Assembly: GCA_029378245.1 (NCBI GenBank)
Contig: JARKIF010000007.1
Location: forward strand, 1,116,001 to 1,180,000
Length of the DNA stretch: 64,000 bases
Reading direction: 5' to 3'
From: Roridomyces roridus
Taxonomy: Eukaryota > Basidiomycota > Agaricomycetes > Agaricales > Mycenaceae
Part shown: positions 32,536 through 44,948 of the stretch, piece by piece
Layout: each line of letters starts with the position of its first letter
Position numbering within the stretch: the stretch's first letter is position 1
The notes under the pieces: model-generated
What the model saw: only the letters and a program-made list of their open reading frames with translations
What the model was told of the DNA's origin: nothing
Database searches by the model: none
Made by a program: the position numbers and the translations under genes

Positions 32536-34107
32536 ATGGCCAAATTCTACGCTGCCACACTCGTCCTCGCCGCCTCGCCTCTGGCCTCCGCGTACTCGTG
32601 GAGCTTCGCGTCTGCCCCCACACAATGCAGCAACGTCACCATCTCCGTGTCTGGAGGTTCTCCACCTTTTTCAGTCCTTATAATTCCCTATGGACCCTCG
32701 CCGTTGCCCAATGGCCTTGAAGCCCGCAAAATACAGGACCAACCCTTTCCCGGATCCGACTCGTCCGTCAGCTTCAAGCTCAACTTTCCGCAATTCTCGC
32801 AATTTGTCGCGGTGGTAGGTAAACTTCATCCGATACGACGTAAGAACCAACCGTCCCCCAGGTCAGCGACAGCACTGGCTTCGGCTCTGGTGGAACCAGC
32901 GTCGGCGTCGAGGTTGCCTCGTCAAGCGATACCAGCTGCTTTGACTCGTCCAAAGCCGTTACTCCCGATTTTTTCTACTCCATAAACCGTGCGCCCTCGA
33001 ATAGTTCTTTGTGTCTGTTGCTTATCCTTCTGTGCAGCCACCGGTGTCATCACCCAATGCGAAATTACGCGACTATCCTGGGACCCCTCTCAAGTACAAG
33101 GGTGCGATTAAAACTTCTCATTCAATGACCATCTTATTCATCCCAATCCAGAACGCCCAAATTCCAGGGTGTCATTCCGGGCGGTGAATCGTTCGAAATC
33201 CCTCAAGCCCAGATCACTACTGTGGAGGCCGAGGGCACTGGCTTCAACTGGACCGCGCCTCTGCGTTCCATGACCAATGTGATCTTGGTAGGCGGCGATA
33301 ATCGGGGGAATGGCACCGGAGGGAGCACGCTTTATATCGTCGGTGGTGGAACCGAAAACGATTCGTCATGCTTGAATAGCACGAGCCCCAGCTCCACCGC
33401 TGGAGCTCCCGCAGGTGGTTCCTACCAAACTGGTACAGGTTCATTCACAGGCAGCTCTCCTACAAACTCCGGCTCTAGTTCTGGTTCTAGGTCTGTCCTG
33501 CTTTACATTCCGTTGCAGGATATTCACTCGATACAGTGGCGGAAGTAGTACCAACGTCGGTGCCATCGCGGGCGGTGTTGTAGGCGGCGTCGTTGCCCTC
33601 ATTGCCGCGTTGCTTGTTGCTCTTTTCTGGATGCGTCGGCGTCGACTACGGAAAACGGAAAAGGTCCGCCCGGATCTTTTGCCTGGAGAAGAGGAGGATG
33701 ACGAGGACGTCGGAACCACACCTGGCGGTGGACTGCCCCAATATTACCAGCCCGAACCTTTCATGGTGACCGACCCCACAGCCGGTCGGGCTTCCGCCGA
33801 AGGGTTCCTGTCAGAAGGCAACCGCACCAGCACCTTCAGCGAGAGCAGAAGTGGAACGCCTGATCCTACAACAACCATGTCGACCGCGACACGCAAGAGC
33901 GCTCCGATGCGACAAATGCGCCCCGTAAACATCATTCAGCATGCGGATGCTGGCCCAAGTAGTCCGCCTGGCGACGAGGAGCCCGAGACGGTGGAGTTGC
34001 CGCCAGCCTACAACAATATCCGCAAAGGGCCGATACCCGAGTCTGCCCCGACGGCTCCGACGGAAACACCTGCCGTGGCCCCCACCGAGACAGCGACCGA
34101 GGCATAA
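32536..34107 (+). CDS. Signal-peptide, single-TM surface protein of a basidiomycete family
   Basis: The N-terminal signal peptide MAKFYAATLVLAASPLASA is followed by an Ig/beta-sandwich-like ectodomain. This is assembled from several exons (introns near 32815-32861, 32985-33035 and 33102-33151). It contains CSNVTISVSGGSPPF, VSDSTGFGSGGTS, ITQCEITRLSWDPS, FQGVIPGGESFEIPQA and NVILVGGDNRGNGTGGS. A Ser/Thr/Gly-rich stalk and one TM (VGAIAGGVVGGVVALIAALL) near residue 285 come next. The cytoplasmic tail begins with RRRRLRKTEK and is Pro/Thr-rich. This arrangement resembles wall-stress sensor-like proteins (Wsc/Mid2 topology) that are common in mushrooms, but the ectodomain is not a WSC domain. A sensor role is inference. 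Confidence 0.8.
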
Positions 34108-34687
34108 AAGACTAGCGCTGGTGTGTATCTAGCTATTTGATGGACTTGTGCATGCTTGACGCTCTCCATGTGACCCATTGCTTCCTCCACGATTCTGGTA
34201 TATTTATTGCCAACGTACGTTTTTCCATGGACCACTCTTTTACCATTACCTTATTCCCTTGCAATCCCCTTCGTTGCATTTGTTCATTCATTTATCTGGA
34301 TTCCATGCATAGGTTAGGCGCCATACTGTATAACCATAACGACCTCTCTGTTTGCCGCACACACATAATTGAGCAAACACCCCAGATCGCTTCTTGTGTA
34401 TTTGTATACCAACCACGCATCCAAGTTGTTCATTGCGCAATTTCCATAAAGATTCTAGTTTTAAATGCTACGTACTCCCTCGGGGCAGGCCGAGGGCAGA
34501 GCTGACGCCCCACCACACGCGAGGTGATACAGATAAGTAAGTCTGTGGTTAGGGACCGTCCCAACGCATTCTCCGTTGCACTAAGCAAGGCATCCTGTAG
34601 ATCGCCTATCTCGCGGGGCGAGGCGCGGGTTGGCGCAAGAGCCCCAAATGTGGGGCTCGGAGGAGAGAGCGGCGTTCGGTAATGAGA
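34108..34687. other. Convergent 3' intergenic region
   Basis: Between the convergent ends of the surface protein and the PPR-like gene. AT-richer first half, GC-rich second half; no gene, tRNA or repeat recognised. Confidence 0.5.
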
Positions 34688-37664
34688 CTAGGCACCGGCG
34701 GAGTCGGACGTCCCTGGACGCGAGCCTGGAACGGCGTCTTCTCGGGGCTGCAGACGGACTACCGTTAGTTCGTGTTGCACAGGCGATGGAAATCCGAGTT
34801 TCACCTGGGAAAGCAGGGCCTTGTAAGCTGAGGTGTGAACGACGGATGCAAGAGACTGCAGAACGAGTTAGAAGAAAATATTGTTAGTGCAGAGAGACCA
34901 GACGCACCGGCCGCCAAGGGATCTTTTTCCCGCTTTCTGCGAGCTCTAGGTCTTCATACAATTCGTCCAAATGTCGGTCTTTACCCGCCACATAGCCATA
35001 ACGCTCGAACATCCGACGTTCTATTTCGCGAGCTGCAGGAACCTTGCCACTCTTCAGGAGCCCACGGACAATGGCGATATAAAGCACTTGATCGACATGG
35101 CGCACGGCTGCGTTCTCCTCGCCGGCTTTCTTGTCAACGCTTTCTGCGCGGTTCAGTAGGGACACCGTCTTTGGAAAATCGCCCTCGCGGGAATAGGCGA
35201 TTGCAAGTTCGGTGAGTTGATACACGTTTGGGGTGATCCCCAGATTAAGCATTTCCCGCAAGATGGGCGGTCCACGATGGGACCCAGATGCCGCACATAT
35301 GCGACGTATGAATGGTGTGAAAGCCGAACTGTCTATACCTGCCTTCCAGGACGGGGGTGGAGGGTGGAGAAGAGGGATACCCGGCTGCTGAGCAGATGAG
35401 ATGAACGTGGGGGAGGCGAACTTGACAAGTTTGAGGTAGAGGAATTCTACCATGCGCTCGTCTTCAGTCAACCCAAGGAGCGCACGCCATACGACGGCGG
35501 TGTGCAAGGGAGAGGGATGTAGTTTCATCTCTGGATGAGAAGCCCAAAGCTCCGCTTGCCATCCTTCGAGGGGCGGCAGCTTGCCGAGCTGCAGCATGAT
35601 ATCGTCCCGGGGTAGAGCGACGATGTAAAAGTGGGCAACGAATGTCTGGATGACAAGGCCAGGATTCCCGTTGCGAGCATGAAATAAGAGTTCGGCGAGA
35701 AGATACGACCAGGTGCCAGCAATGCGCTTGAGTACATATCGTCTGAGCATTGGAATGGCGCGAGTACGTCCTGTTGCGAGGTAAAGTTCCATGAACCGAA
35801 CCACGGTTAGGGGATGTGGATGTTTCGCCAGACTCCCTAAAACCTTTCTTCAATGCACATAAAGTCGCGGCAAGATCATGTTCCAAACGTGCCGGGGCCG
35901 ATGAGGGCAGAGATGACGCAAGCTGGAAGTCTTCTCCCTCGAACTGTTCCCTCAGTTCATCAACCCTTGCCGCCCGAGGTCTCCGTTCCGCTTCTCTCTT
36001 CATGACCTTTGCTTTCCGTGCGAGGTCGCTCAACTCCTCGAGCTTTTGTATATCGGAATGGTACTTCGGATGGCCAGAGGCTTTGAGTTTCCAGAGTAAG
36101 AGATTATAAAGCGTGATCGAGCGGCTAGAGTTGTCGCGATGGTAGGCGGGCAGTAAACTCAAAGCCTCGTCTAGACACCATGCCTTTGTCAAGGCGCGAA
36201 TGGCGACATCGTAATCCCGACCCTCCTCTGATCCTGTCACGTGACCGTCTCCGACATCGAGTCGCGCAAGAGTTTCCAGTGTCACTGGTTCGACGGTGAC
36301 ACCTTCCAAGCGCGAAAGAAGGCGTTGGGAAAAGTCGAGTCGGCCTTCCTTCGCGAGACACCGGATAGCTAATGCCACCATGCCTTTGTCCATATTGTTC
36401 AAGCCAGCCGATCTGAACCGCTTTTGAGATTTGTGTTGCGCCACAAATTTGATATGCGGGAGATAACGAGGATCTCGAGTTCTCTGCAGCTTGGCGAGGA
36501 GAAATTGATAGGTGTATGGGGTGAAATGAAAGACCGTTTCCTTCGGGTCGGGGACAAGTTGGATAGCATGGTCAAATCGGCCGGCACTGGCGAGGGTGCG
36601 GACTGCAGCGCCCATCACTTCGACCTGCAGTTTTCGATCTTGCTTCTCAATGTCGTCTGGATTCGATGTCCGTTCCAGGTACAGGCGGTGGCGGCGACGT
36701 AGTTCGTTGATGAACTCGAGGGTGACGTCGGGCTCCCCATACATCGAGAGAATATTGACGACAGGACTGGAAATGCCCTGGATGTAGCCCTTCTCTGCCG
36801 CAATGAGCCCAAACTCCATAATGAGGGGGAGGGAATGAAGCGTCGACAGCATGATCCGCTCGCGTATAGCACGAAAAGCGCTCGATGGAGGTCCATCCGC
36901 CAGCGGAATCAACGAAAACCATTTCCTGAACTTGAGAAGCTGATCATCCACTTCTGCCTTTGTCTGGGCGGGAGCTGTAACTGCAACAAGGGCAGCACGC
37001 TCGTAGGAGGATGAGAAGGGTATCTCTGTGCCGACCTCGACCAATTCGTCCAATAGGCGTAAAGCATGGTCATAGCTCTCCTGAACAACGAGCAACTCCA
37101 ATCCTTGTGTTGATGTAACAGGATGGGAGAAGGAAATCGAAATGTTTGCATAGTCGGTGTGTGATTTATCCTCGAAGATGGAAGCAGGATCGGTTTCCGG
37201 CTCAGGAAGTAGCTCGGGTAGAGACCGGGCCACCTGGGTCAAGACGTTGACAGAATGAGTGGGCATCCGCTCGTATTGAACGCGGTATTCAGCTGATGTG
37301 GACTCGTAGATGTCTGTATCAGACTCTGCTTGCACCTCCACCGAACTTTCGGGCTCGGGATTCTCCACGGCGGCCAGTGGAAAAGGAGGAAACCGAAAAC
37401 TGGGAGGCATGGACGGAGTGAATGTATCTGAAATCTTGTAAGAACGGTGCGGCTTTCGGAATCCAGTTACATACCTATCGTCGCCTCCTTCTCGTCTGAA
37501 TCCTCCAGCGGTACTGTCCCAGTAAGCCTTGCATTGAATTTCTGTGGGCTAGAGGCGAATTGGCGCCAAAGGTGGAGACTCGGAGGCAAGAAAGTGGTGT
37601 CGAGCCTGGACCTTGCTCCCGGCAGAAATGGGAGGGAAATCAAGGCCCATGAGGCCCTCAGCAT
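34688..37664 (-). CDS. Mitochondrial PPR/helical-repeat protein (predicted)
   Basis: Four exons: 37475-37664, 35889-37427, 34908-35836 and 34688-34855. The introns are 47, 52 and 52 nt. Exons sum to 2826 nt, exactly 942 codons (941 aa). Exon 1 (MLRASWALISLPFLPGARSR, then LHLWRQFASSPQ) looks like a mitochondrial presequence: Arg-rich, no acidic residues, R-x-F/A-S cleavage context. The body is alpha-helical with degenerate 35-residue repeats, for example GITPNVYQLTELAIAYSREG, LYIAIVRGLLKSGKVPAARE, AIRCLAKEGRLDFSQRLLSR and NLLLWKLKASGHPKY. This is PPR-like and suggests organellar RNA metabolism. The intron at 35837-35888 has a weak donor (GTTTGG); without it the gene would appear frameshifted. 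The last intron (34856-34907, GTGCGT, CTAAC, CTGCAG) is canonical. Divergent from the kinase gene, 238 bp apart. Confidence 0.75.
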
Positions 37665-37902
37665 TCTGTGCGATGAAATGAGCCATAGCCCTTCCAAGCC
37701 AAGTGAAGGACGCACAAGGGACTCTAAGAAATTTGCCTGTTGCAATTCGGGATCAAAAACAGGTGACGGCACTCCGAGTCCCGATTTGGACTTGGCTCTC
37801 TCCGTCTCTCTTGTACATCTCGCCTCCCTCGTGCCCGCCCGTTGAGGGACCCGCCCGGGCTGCTTCATCTTCTCCCGACAGTACAGTACCCCTACCTACA
37901 TC

Positions 37903-40900
37903 ATGGCGTACGTTTCAACTAGCCCTCCTCGGGCCCCTCCGATTCAGTACACCGCGCCTCTGGGAACTCGCTGGGCCAAGGAAGTGGCTGCAGCGGGTGG
38001 CGTTGGTGCCTTTGACCTCCCTTCAGACCCCAAGGCCATTGGTCCTTGGATTCTCGGCGAATGTGTCGGCAAAGGCGCGTCTGGGCGCGTCAAGATCGCG
38101 AAGCACAAGGTCACCGGGCAACTCGCCGCTGTAAAGATCCTTCCCTTGGCTCCCCTCGTCAACTCTCGCGCCTCCCTCGCAACCCAGCAGGCCAAGACCG
38201 ACAAACAGCGGCTCGGAATCGACAGAGAAATCACCATGATGAAGCTTATGAATCACCCAAACATTATGCGCATCTACGACGTCTACGAAGGCGCAAAGGA
38301 GCTCTTCCTCGTTCTCGAGTATGTCGAGGGCGGCGAGTTGTTTGACTTCCTAGTCAACCGAGGACGCCTCCCAGGCCCAGAAGCTCTCGAATACTTCAAG
38401 CAGATTGTCTACGGCCTCAGCTACGCCCACACCTTTTCCATCATCCATCGCGATCTCAAACCGGAAAACATCCTCATTGCCTCCCTATCCCCGCCTCTCA
38501 TTAAGATTGCCGACTGGGGCATGGCTACGTTCGCTCCTCCCACCCTCCAGTTGGAGACCAGCTGTGGCTCTCCTCACTACGCGAGTCCAGAGATCGTCAA
38601 CGGCGAAAGATACCAAGGGAACGCTACCGATATATGGAGTTGCGGCGTCATACTCTACGCACTCCTCACAGGTCGGCTGCCGTTCGATGACAAGAACGTC
38701 AAAGTTCTGCTTTCCAAAGTCAAGAGCGGAAAGTACGAGATGCCCAATTGGATCGACCCTCTCGCGATGGACCTTTTGGCCCGGATGCTCGTTGTTGATG
38801 TCTCCCGCAGGATCACTGTGAGTGACCCTACCTCTTACTCGTTTTCTTTACTCAAGTTGCACCACTAGATTCCCGAAATACTATGCCACCCCTGGCTCCA
38901 CAGCGTCCCGACAGATAGCTTGCGTCTCATCTCCATTCCGCCGCTCCCTCCGTCTCCGAGCACCCTCGCCCGTCCACTCGACCATCCCTCCCTGATTGAT
39001 CCCGAGCTGTTCGCCTCGTTGCGCATCATCTGGGGGCGTCACGCCGATGCCCATGGCGAGTCTATCAAACGCGACCTATGTTCGCCTGCAGGCAGAGGCG
39101 TCCATGCCAAAGCCTTCTATTTCCTTCTAGGGCGTTATCGTGACGAGTCGCTGCGAGCCCGAACTGCTGGCGAAAACGTGACGTCGAGTGACATGATTGC
39201 TATCGACGGCATCGAAAGCATGAAATTCGACCTTGGTTGGCAGCTTGATCTGAATGGAGGTACAACCAGGCCATACTCCCAGCGATCTTCGAGCGTCGTC
39301 CCAACTCGCATCGCACCTTCACCCTTGCCCCAGATTTCGGGCTTGGCTCCCCCGCTCATGTGTCGGACACCGACTGTGAGAGAACGGCCTGCGTCCCCAG
39401 CAGGTCCCCGCGCCCATTCTCGGAAGCACGAGGAATCCTATACCATCGTTGCCCCACGTCCGAGAGGCGGATCCAGTGGGCGCCCCGTGTCGTCCCTTGG
39501 CACGAACGGCGGTCCTCGCCCTCCTCCACCCCGCAGAGGTCACACGTACTCTACTGGAGGAGATAACCGGGTACAGCCCAGATGGCACCAGCGCTCGCTC
39601 CCTGCGGACCCAGGACTACCCCAAGACACCGATATTTCCAGGCCCGTTGCCCCGCCGCAGTTCCTCAGACAACCTCATGCTGCCCGCTCCAGGTCCAACA
39701 CGAGTCCTCATCCCTCGCCTCTCCGTTCCCAGCATCCCTCTGCACCACGTGATTCTGCGGCTGCGCAAGATGCGATGATCCACTCCCCGGTTCCCGTCCT
39801 TCCTTCAGTCTCCAACCCCATCGTCAAGATGGACCTTGACTTGGACCTCAGTTTGGATCTAAACCTGAACCTTCAACTCGGCGCAGGCGAAGATATGGAG
39901 TGCGATATCGGGTTTGACGTTGAGCATGAGGAGTTACCGCTCTTGACGGCCCCGCGGACATCCAATGCCGAATTGCAGAAGACTATGGATGCGGTCGCAG
40001 AGCGACTCAATGGGTTGGTCAAGGCCCAGGCGACATCCTCCTCTCCTGTCCTTCCTTCGGTACCTTTGGGTCATCGGCGTGCCACGAACAGGACGGTTTC
40101 GCGACCCGCGCGAGAGGACAAGGAGAATCAGAGTGTTACGGAGGAAGGGTGGAGCTATGTTGGCTCGGAGGAATACCAGAGTGGGGTCGGCCTGGGCGTC
40201 AACGCGGTGGACGCACGGGTCGGAAGGGAGATGGGGAATGTGGTTTTCCTTCCTGAGGCCAAGAGGGAAAAGGAACGCAAGGGTAAACGTGAGTGTATTC
40301 GAGACGGTTTGCAGTCCTTGACTAATTACTTACTCTGCATAGACACCACCTTACCCCCTCTCAAGCCCAAGCGATCCACGATTTCTCTTCTCGCATCCCC
40401 AATAACTACCGCGAACAATCATCTCGTTCCCGACCCCAACGCTACGACGTCCCGCCTGACTTCCCCTGTCGTCGGTGAATTCAAAGGGTGGTTTTCCAAT
40501 CTGTTCAATTGGAAGAGTAATGGTTCCAACCAGCCATCGCCGGGCACGGGTGTCATCTACTCCCCCGACGGGCTGGAGAAGACGCGTCGGGAAGTCGGTT
40601 TGCTCTGCGAGAGGCTTGGCATTGTCGTCGAAGGGAGCGGGTTCAGTTTCGCGGAGAGTGCGCTCAGTCCGGACGACGATGGAATGGCGCTACGATGCAA
40701 GGTGGAGGAGAACAGCGTCGATGGAGCACCGATGGTTTTGAAGCCCGTCAGGTTCAGGGTCGAGTTTTCCGCGGCTCCTTGTGCGCAGGTTTCGACGTAT
40801 CAGGACGCACCACCGAACCACAAACACCATTCAACGCCGCACAATTACCCGTCATCGAGTCTGAACGCGCTGCTCGCTGCGCCGCTAGATGGTCCGCTCA

Positions 40901-41145
40901 AGAACCGGGCGAGCTCGTTGATGAACAGGAACATCTCGGCAAGCTCGGCGTTCCCTCCGGGCTGTCTGTCGGCGATTGTAATGGTGCACGAGAAGGGGAG
41001 CGCGTCAACGTTCAAGAACGTGTGGAAGAGGCTGAAGGAGACGTATGCGTCTGGGAATGGGGCGAGTCATGGGTACCCGAGCATGAGCCCTGCTGTGGGT
41101 TTCGTGACGCCGTATATGGAGCAGCCTCAGCGGTTTGCTCTTTGA
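37903..41145 (+). CDS. Gin4/Hsl1 (Nim1)-type Ser/Thr protein kinase
   Basis: Septin/morphogenesis-checkpoint kinase family in fungi, acting at the bud neck or septum and upstream of Wee1. Residues ~45-310 form the kinase domain: GECVGKGASGRVK (P-loop), AAVKILP (VAIK-type Lys), IIHRDLKPENI (catalytic loop), IKIADWGMA, then CGSPHYASPEIV (activation segment to APE). The metal-binding motif is DWG rather than DFG. An intron near 38818-38867 separates the last kinase helix (CHPWLHSVPTD). A long Pro/Ser-rich disordered region follows. The C-terminus (residues ~870-1040) has KTRREVGLLCERLGI, RFRVEFSAAPC and TFKNVWKRLKETYA, resembling the KA1 membrane-binding domain of this family. Another intron lies near 40288-40342. 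About 1,045 aa. Confidence 0.88.
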
Positions 41146-41730
41146 CTGGATATGTTTTAATTTTCTCTCTCTTCATTTGTATCAACCACCACCACCACAA
41201 GATGTAGCACACACTATCGTTTATACAGTACAGCCTATAGAAGTTGACTTGGATTTGTTTTGTCTGTATCATTGGCCAGAGTCGGAACATTCAAGAGGGC
41301 CGTCAAGGGGCGTTCATGCCGTTCATTTCGAAGTTGTCCAGCACAGGAGTGACTGTACATTTCTGCGAGTGACTGTACATTTTCCCTCCGGTCTGCGTGT
41401 GCGATGTTGCGGAGGACTCACTCTCAGTCAACAGGAACCAATGCCAGAACGTGGCAGCTTGATTGGTGCATCAAATCGAGAAAGCGACGAGGCGCGTGTA
41501 TTTATAGCATCCGTCGCAGAGAAAAAAATGAAAAAAGGGAGTGCGACGAGTTCAGCGCAGTCAGGAGAGCCAGAGAAAGGAGAGCGCGGAAGATGAGCAC
41601 ATCTCGGCTTTGTGGTGTCGTGGAGCAACAAGATGAGATTAGCGATGCGTCATACTTGCCAGGGTCTATATCAGGAAGGCATAAATAAATAAGGGGATAG
41701 TCCGTTCATTCAGTCTTGCCTTCCGCTCTC
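41146..41730. other. Intergenic region without a recognised gene
   Basis: Kinase 3' UTR and CSC1 promoter. Contains a short direct repeat GAGTGACTGTACATTT (two copies around 41347-41383). No gene seen. Confidence 0.5.
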
Positions 41731-44684
41731 ATGTTCGTCTTGTCTCTGTTGCTCCTCTGCGTGCCCGTCGCTCATATCCCTTTGCAGGTCGTCCTCGACT
41801 ACGACGGCAACCGCGAGTACAAGCACCTTTATCACTGCTCTCGTCTTCAATGCCATCGTTTTCGGTGTTGAAATTGCCCTTTTCACAATCATCCGGCCCT
41901 ACTTCAAGGCCATTTACGAACCAAGAACTTATGTCCCAGTCCCTTCGTCCGTCCTCTCTCTCCTCTCTTTTCACTGCGTTTGTTGAAACTTGTGCAGAAA
42001 ACGAATCCAACCCCTCACAGGAACCGCGTCAATATTATCGTGGCCATTGGCCGTCTACAACGCCGACCACAAGGACGTCCTTGCTGCCAATGGCGCCGAC
42101 GCCTACTTTTTTGTTCGCTTCCTACGCATGATGGCTCGCGTTTTTTTCCCAATCTGGGTAATTTCGTGGGCAGTCCTCCTCCCCATCACATCCGTCGGCA
42201 CTCGTGTTGGCGCCAACTCTCAGCTCGACCTCTTTGCCTTTGGAAACATAGAACCGGACAAGCAAGTCCGCTACTGGGCTCACCTTGTTCTTGCCTATGT
42301 TTTCACCTTTTGGGTGTTTTACAACATCCGCGCCGAGTTGACGCACTACATTACAATGCGCCAGCAGTACCTCGTCAGCCCCACGCATGCCAGATCCGTG
42401 CAGGCCAACACGGTTCTGATTACCGGCATTCCAACACGCTACCTCACCCCTACCGCGCTTCATGAACTGTTCAAGGACCTGCCCGGCGGCGTGAAGCGCA
42501 TCTGGATCAACCGCAACTTGCGCAGCCTCCCCGATGTCTTTGACCGTCGCCTCGCTGCCTGCGGAAAGCTTGAGGGTGCCGAGACCAAGCTTCTCTCGAT
42601 AGCAACCAAGGCCCATCTCAAGGCCGGCGGTGCCGCTGGAAAGGATGCAGAGCAGCGCGGTGGAATCCCCGCGGTTCCCGAGGCTGATAGGCCCACCCAC
42701 AAACTCGGCTTCCTGGGACTGTTCGGCGAAAAGGTGGACTCGATCAACTGGGCTCGGGCGGAGATCGCCACTTGCAATCGCCTTCTCGCGGTTGGTCGGA
42801 ACGCCATGGCTAGCGAGATGAGTGACCCGAATCAGACTCCTGGCGACGAAGAGGAAGTCCATTTGGCGGAGGGAGAGAATGGCGCGAGCAAGGAAATGGA
42901 CAAGATGACCAAGAAGGGATACCCCGCGCTGAGCAGCGCATTCATCACGTTCCACAGACCGATTGCGGCGCATATGGTGGAGAATCTGCTGATCCATCAC
43001 GAACCGTATCGTATGGGTACGTCTACTTTTCAGCTGTCTCGTTTGCCATGTCTGATTTCTTTCCAGCGGAGAAGTATACGGAGGTGTCACCCGCGGACGT
43101 CATCTGGTCGAATCTTGGTATGAATCCGTACGAAAAGCGGGTGCGGATGCTTGCGTCGTACTCGGCTACTGCGGCCTTGATTATCTTCTGGGCACTCCCC
43201 GTCGCATTCGTCGGTATCATCTCCAACTTGCACTCGCTCGCCAACACGGCATCATGGCTTCACTGGATCAACAAAATTCCTACAGTCCCGCTCGGCATCA
43301 TCAGCGGTATTCTGCCGCCCGTGCTGCTTGCCGTGCTTATGATGCTTCTCCCCATCGTCCTGCGCCAATTCGCCATCTTTGAGGGAATTCCCAAGCATAG
43401 CGATGTCGAAAAAAGCCTCATGACTAGATACTTTACCTTCCAGGTCGTCGTACGTCTTTCCTTTACTCCGCCTTTTATACAACTAAGGAGGATACACAGC
43501 ACGGGTTTTTGGTCATGACCATCTCTTCTGGGATTGTTGCCGCTCTCCAAGGCCTGATCAAGGACCCATCGTCTGTCCCGTCCCTGCTCTCGCAGAAACT
43601 TCCTGCGGCATCGACCTTCTTCCTCACGTGTGTAGCCTGCTGTACAGCTCTGATGCATGTTGCTGATCTCGAGGTCCTAGGTATACAATCCTTTCCGGTT
43701 TGTCAGGGACGGCGGGCGGTTTCCTTCAAATTGTGCCGCTGGTGGTGTACTACGTCAAGTTGTTCCTGCTCGGCAGCACCCCGCGCTCGATTTACGGCAT
43801 CAAGTTTATTGGGCGCAGCGTTGCTTGGGGAACACTATTCCCTGGCATCACACTGCTCGTCGTTATCGGTGGGTCTCCTCTTTTGGCTCCAAGTAGCAAA
43901 ACACTTAGGAGTATTCAGCGCTGGTCTACTCCATCATTGCGCCCATCATCGCAGGCTTGGCCTGCTTCACATTCTTTTCATTCTATCAATTGTACAAATA
44001 TCTGTTCTTGTGGCAGTTTGAGCAGCCACCCGCCTCTGACACGGGTGGGCTGTTCTTCCCCAAGGCCATCTCGCATATCTTCGTCGGGCTGTACATCGAG
44101 GAGATTTGCTTGGCGGCATTGTTCTTTTTGGCTCGGGACCAAAACAAGAAGGCGTCGTCAGTGGCACAGGGCGGGTTGATGATCGCGTTGATTATTTTCA
44201 CGGTGTGTTTTCTTCTGGGATTAGTTGCCTCGGGATGCTGATCAAGATGTTTAGCTTCTATTCCAACTCTTGATGAACAACTCCTTTGGCCCGCTCATTC
44301 ACGCTCTGCCGCTTACTTTGGCGTCCAAGAGCTACGAGGGTGGTTCGCCGATCGCGCGTGCCGAGACGGGTGTCGAGGAGCACGAGATGACGGAGCCCAA
44401 GAGGTCAAACTCGAACACGTACGAGGAAACTGATACTGACGGGCTGGTTGGCGATCGGGCTGCACGCATCAAGTCGGAAGAGGAGTATGGGTTTGCGCAT
44501 CCTGCGGCTTCGAGGCCGCAGCGGATTGTGTGGTTCCCGCGTGATACGCTTGGGCTTGCGGAGCAGGAGGAGCGTGGGTGTCGAGAGGCGGGGGGTGAAC
44601 GCGAGTGTCAAGGATGCGGAGATGAACGAAAAGGCTTCGGTGGATATCTCGGGGCCGCCGCCTGATTTGGTGCTTGACGAGTAA
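41731..44684 (+). CDS. CSC1/OSCA-type calcium-permeable channel (RSN1_7TM)
   Basis: Mechano/osmo-gated cation channel family in fungal plasma or vacuolar membranes. Early exons give FITALVFNAIVFGVEIALFT and RPYFKAIYEPRTYVPV (first TM and linker). Next come WPLAVYNADHKDVLAANGAD, AYFFVRFLRMM and FPIWVISWAVLLPIT, then VLITGIPTRYLTPTALHELF (cytosolic PHM7-type domain). The 7TM core follows: EVSPADVIWSNLGMNPYEKR, IPTVPLGIISGILPPVLLAV, GLSGTAGGFLQIVPLVVYYV and YSIIAPIIAGLACFTFFSFY. Several ~50-nt introns. The exact joins near 41740-42000 are not certain. Near the C-terminus the frame that reaches RIVWFPRDTLGLAEQEE changes: a tail reading VNASVKDAEMNEKASVDISG and ending LVLDE lies in another frame. 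Dropping one G of the G6 run at 44590-44595 would join them; unjoined, the protein stops at 44665. Confidence 0.85.
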
Positions 44685-44780
44685 GGGGGTGTTTCTGCGA
44701 TACGGCGAGGATGAGGACTATCTACTCCTTTGCACAGCGCTTTTTTTTGGTGATTGCTTCTTGGTTACGGTGCGCGTATA

Positions 44781-44925
44781 TACCCGGGGGACGTAGTTTG
44801 AAGTTAGGGCACTGTTTAAAATTTTTTTTTTTCCAGATATATTGTCCACTCCGCCGCAATACCCGGGGGACGTAGTTTGTAAGTTAGGCACTGTTTAATC
44901 CAATATATTGTCCACTCCGCCCGCA
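44781..44925. repeat. Two imperfect tandem units of ~79 and ~66 bp
   Basis: Both units begin TACCCGGGGGACGTAGTTTG, continue AAGTTAGG...CACTGTTTAA and end ATATATTGTCCACTCCGCC. Unit 1 is 44781-44859 and unit 2 is 44860-44925; unit 1 holds an extra poly-T insertion. Located between convergent genes. Confidence 0.85.
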
Positions 44926-44948
44926 TTGAAAGAAGTAAAAAATCGCTA

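Noticed and set aside
35820..35890. Apparent frameshift in the PPR-like gene
   Set aside because: A 52-nt intron (donor GTTTGG, acceptor TTTTAG) joins both frames exactly and the total coding length is divisible by three.
42122..43090. Long minus-strand open frame (322 codons) inside the CSC1-type gene
   Set aside because: Antisense shadow of conserved 7TM-channel coding sequence; no motif of its own.
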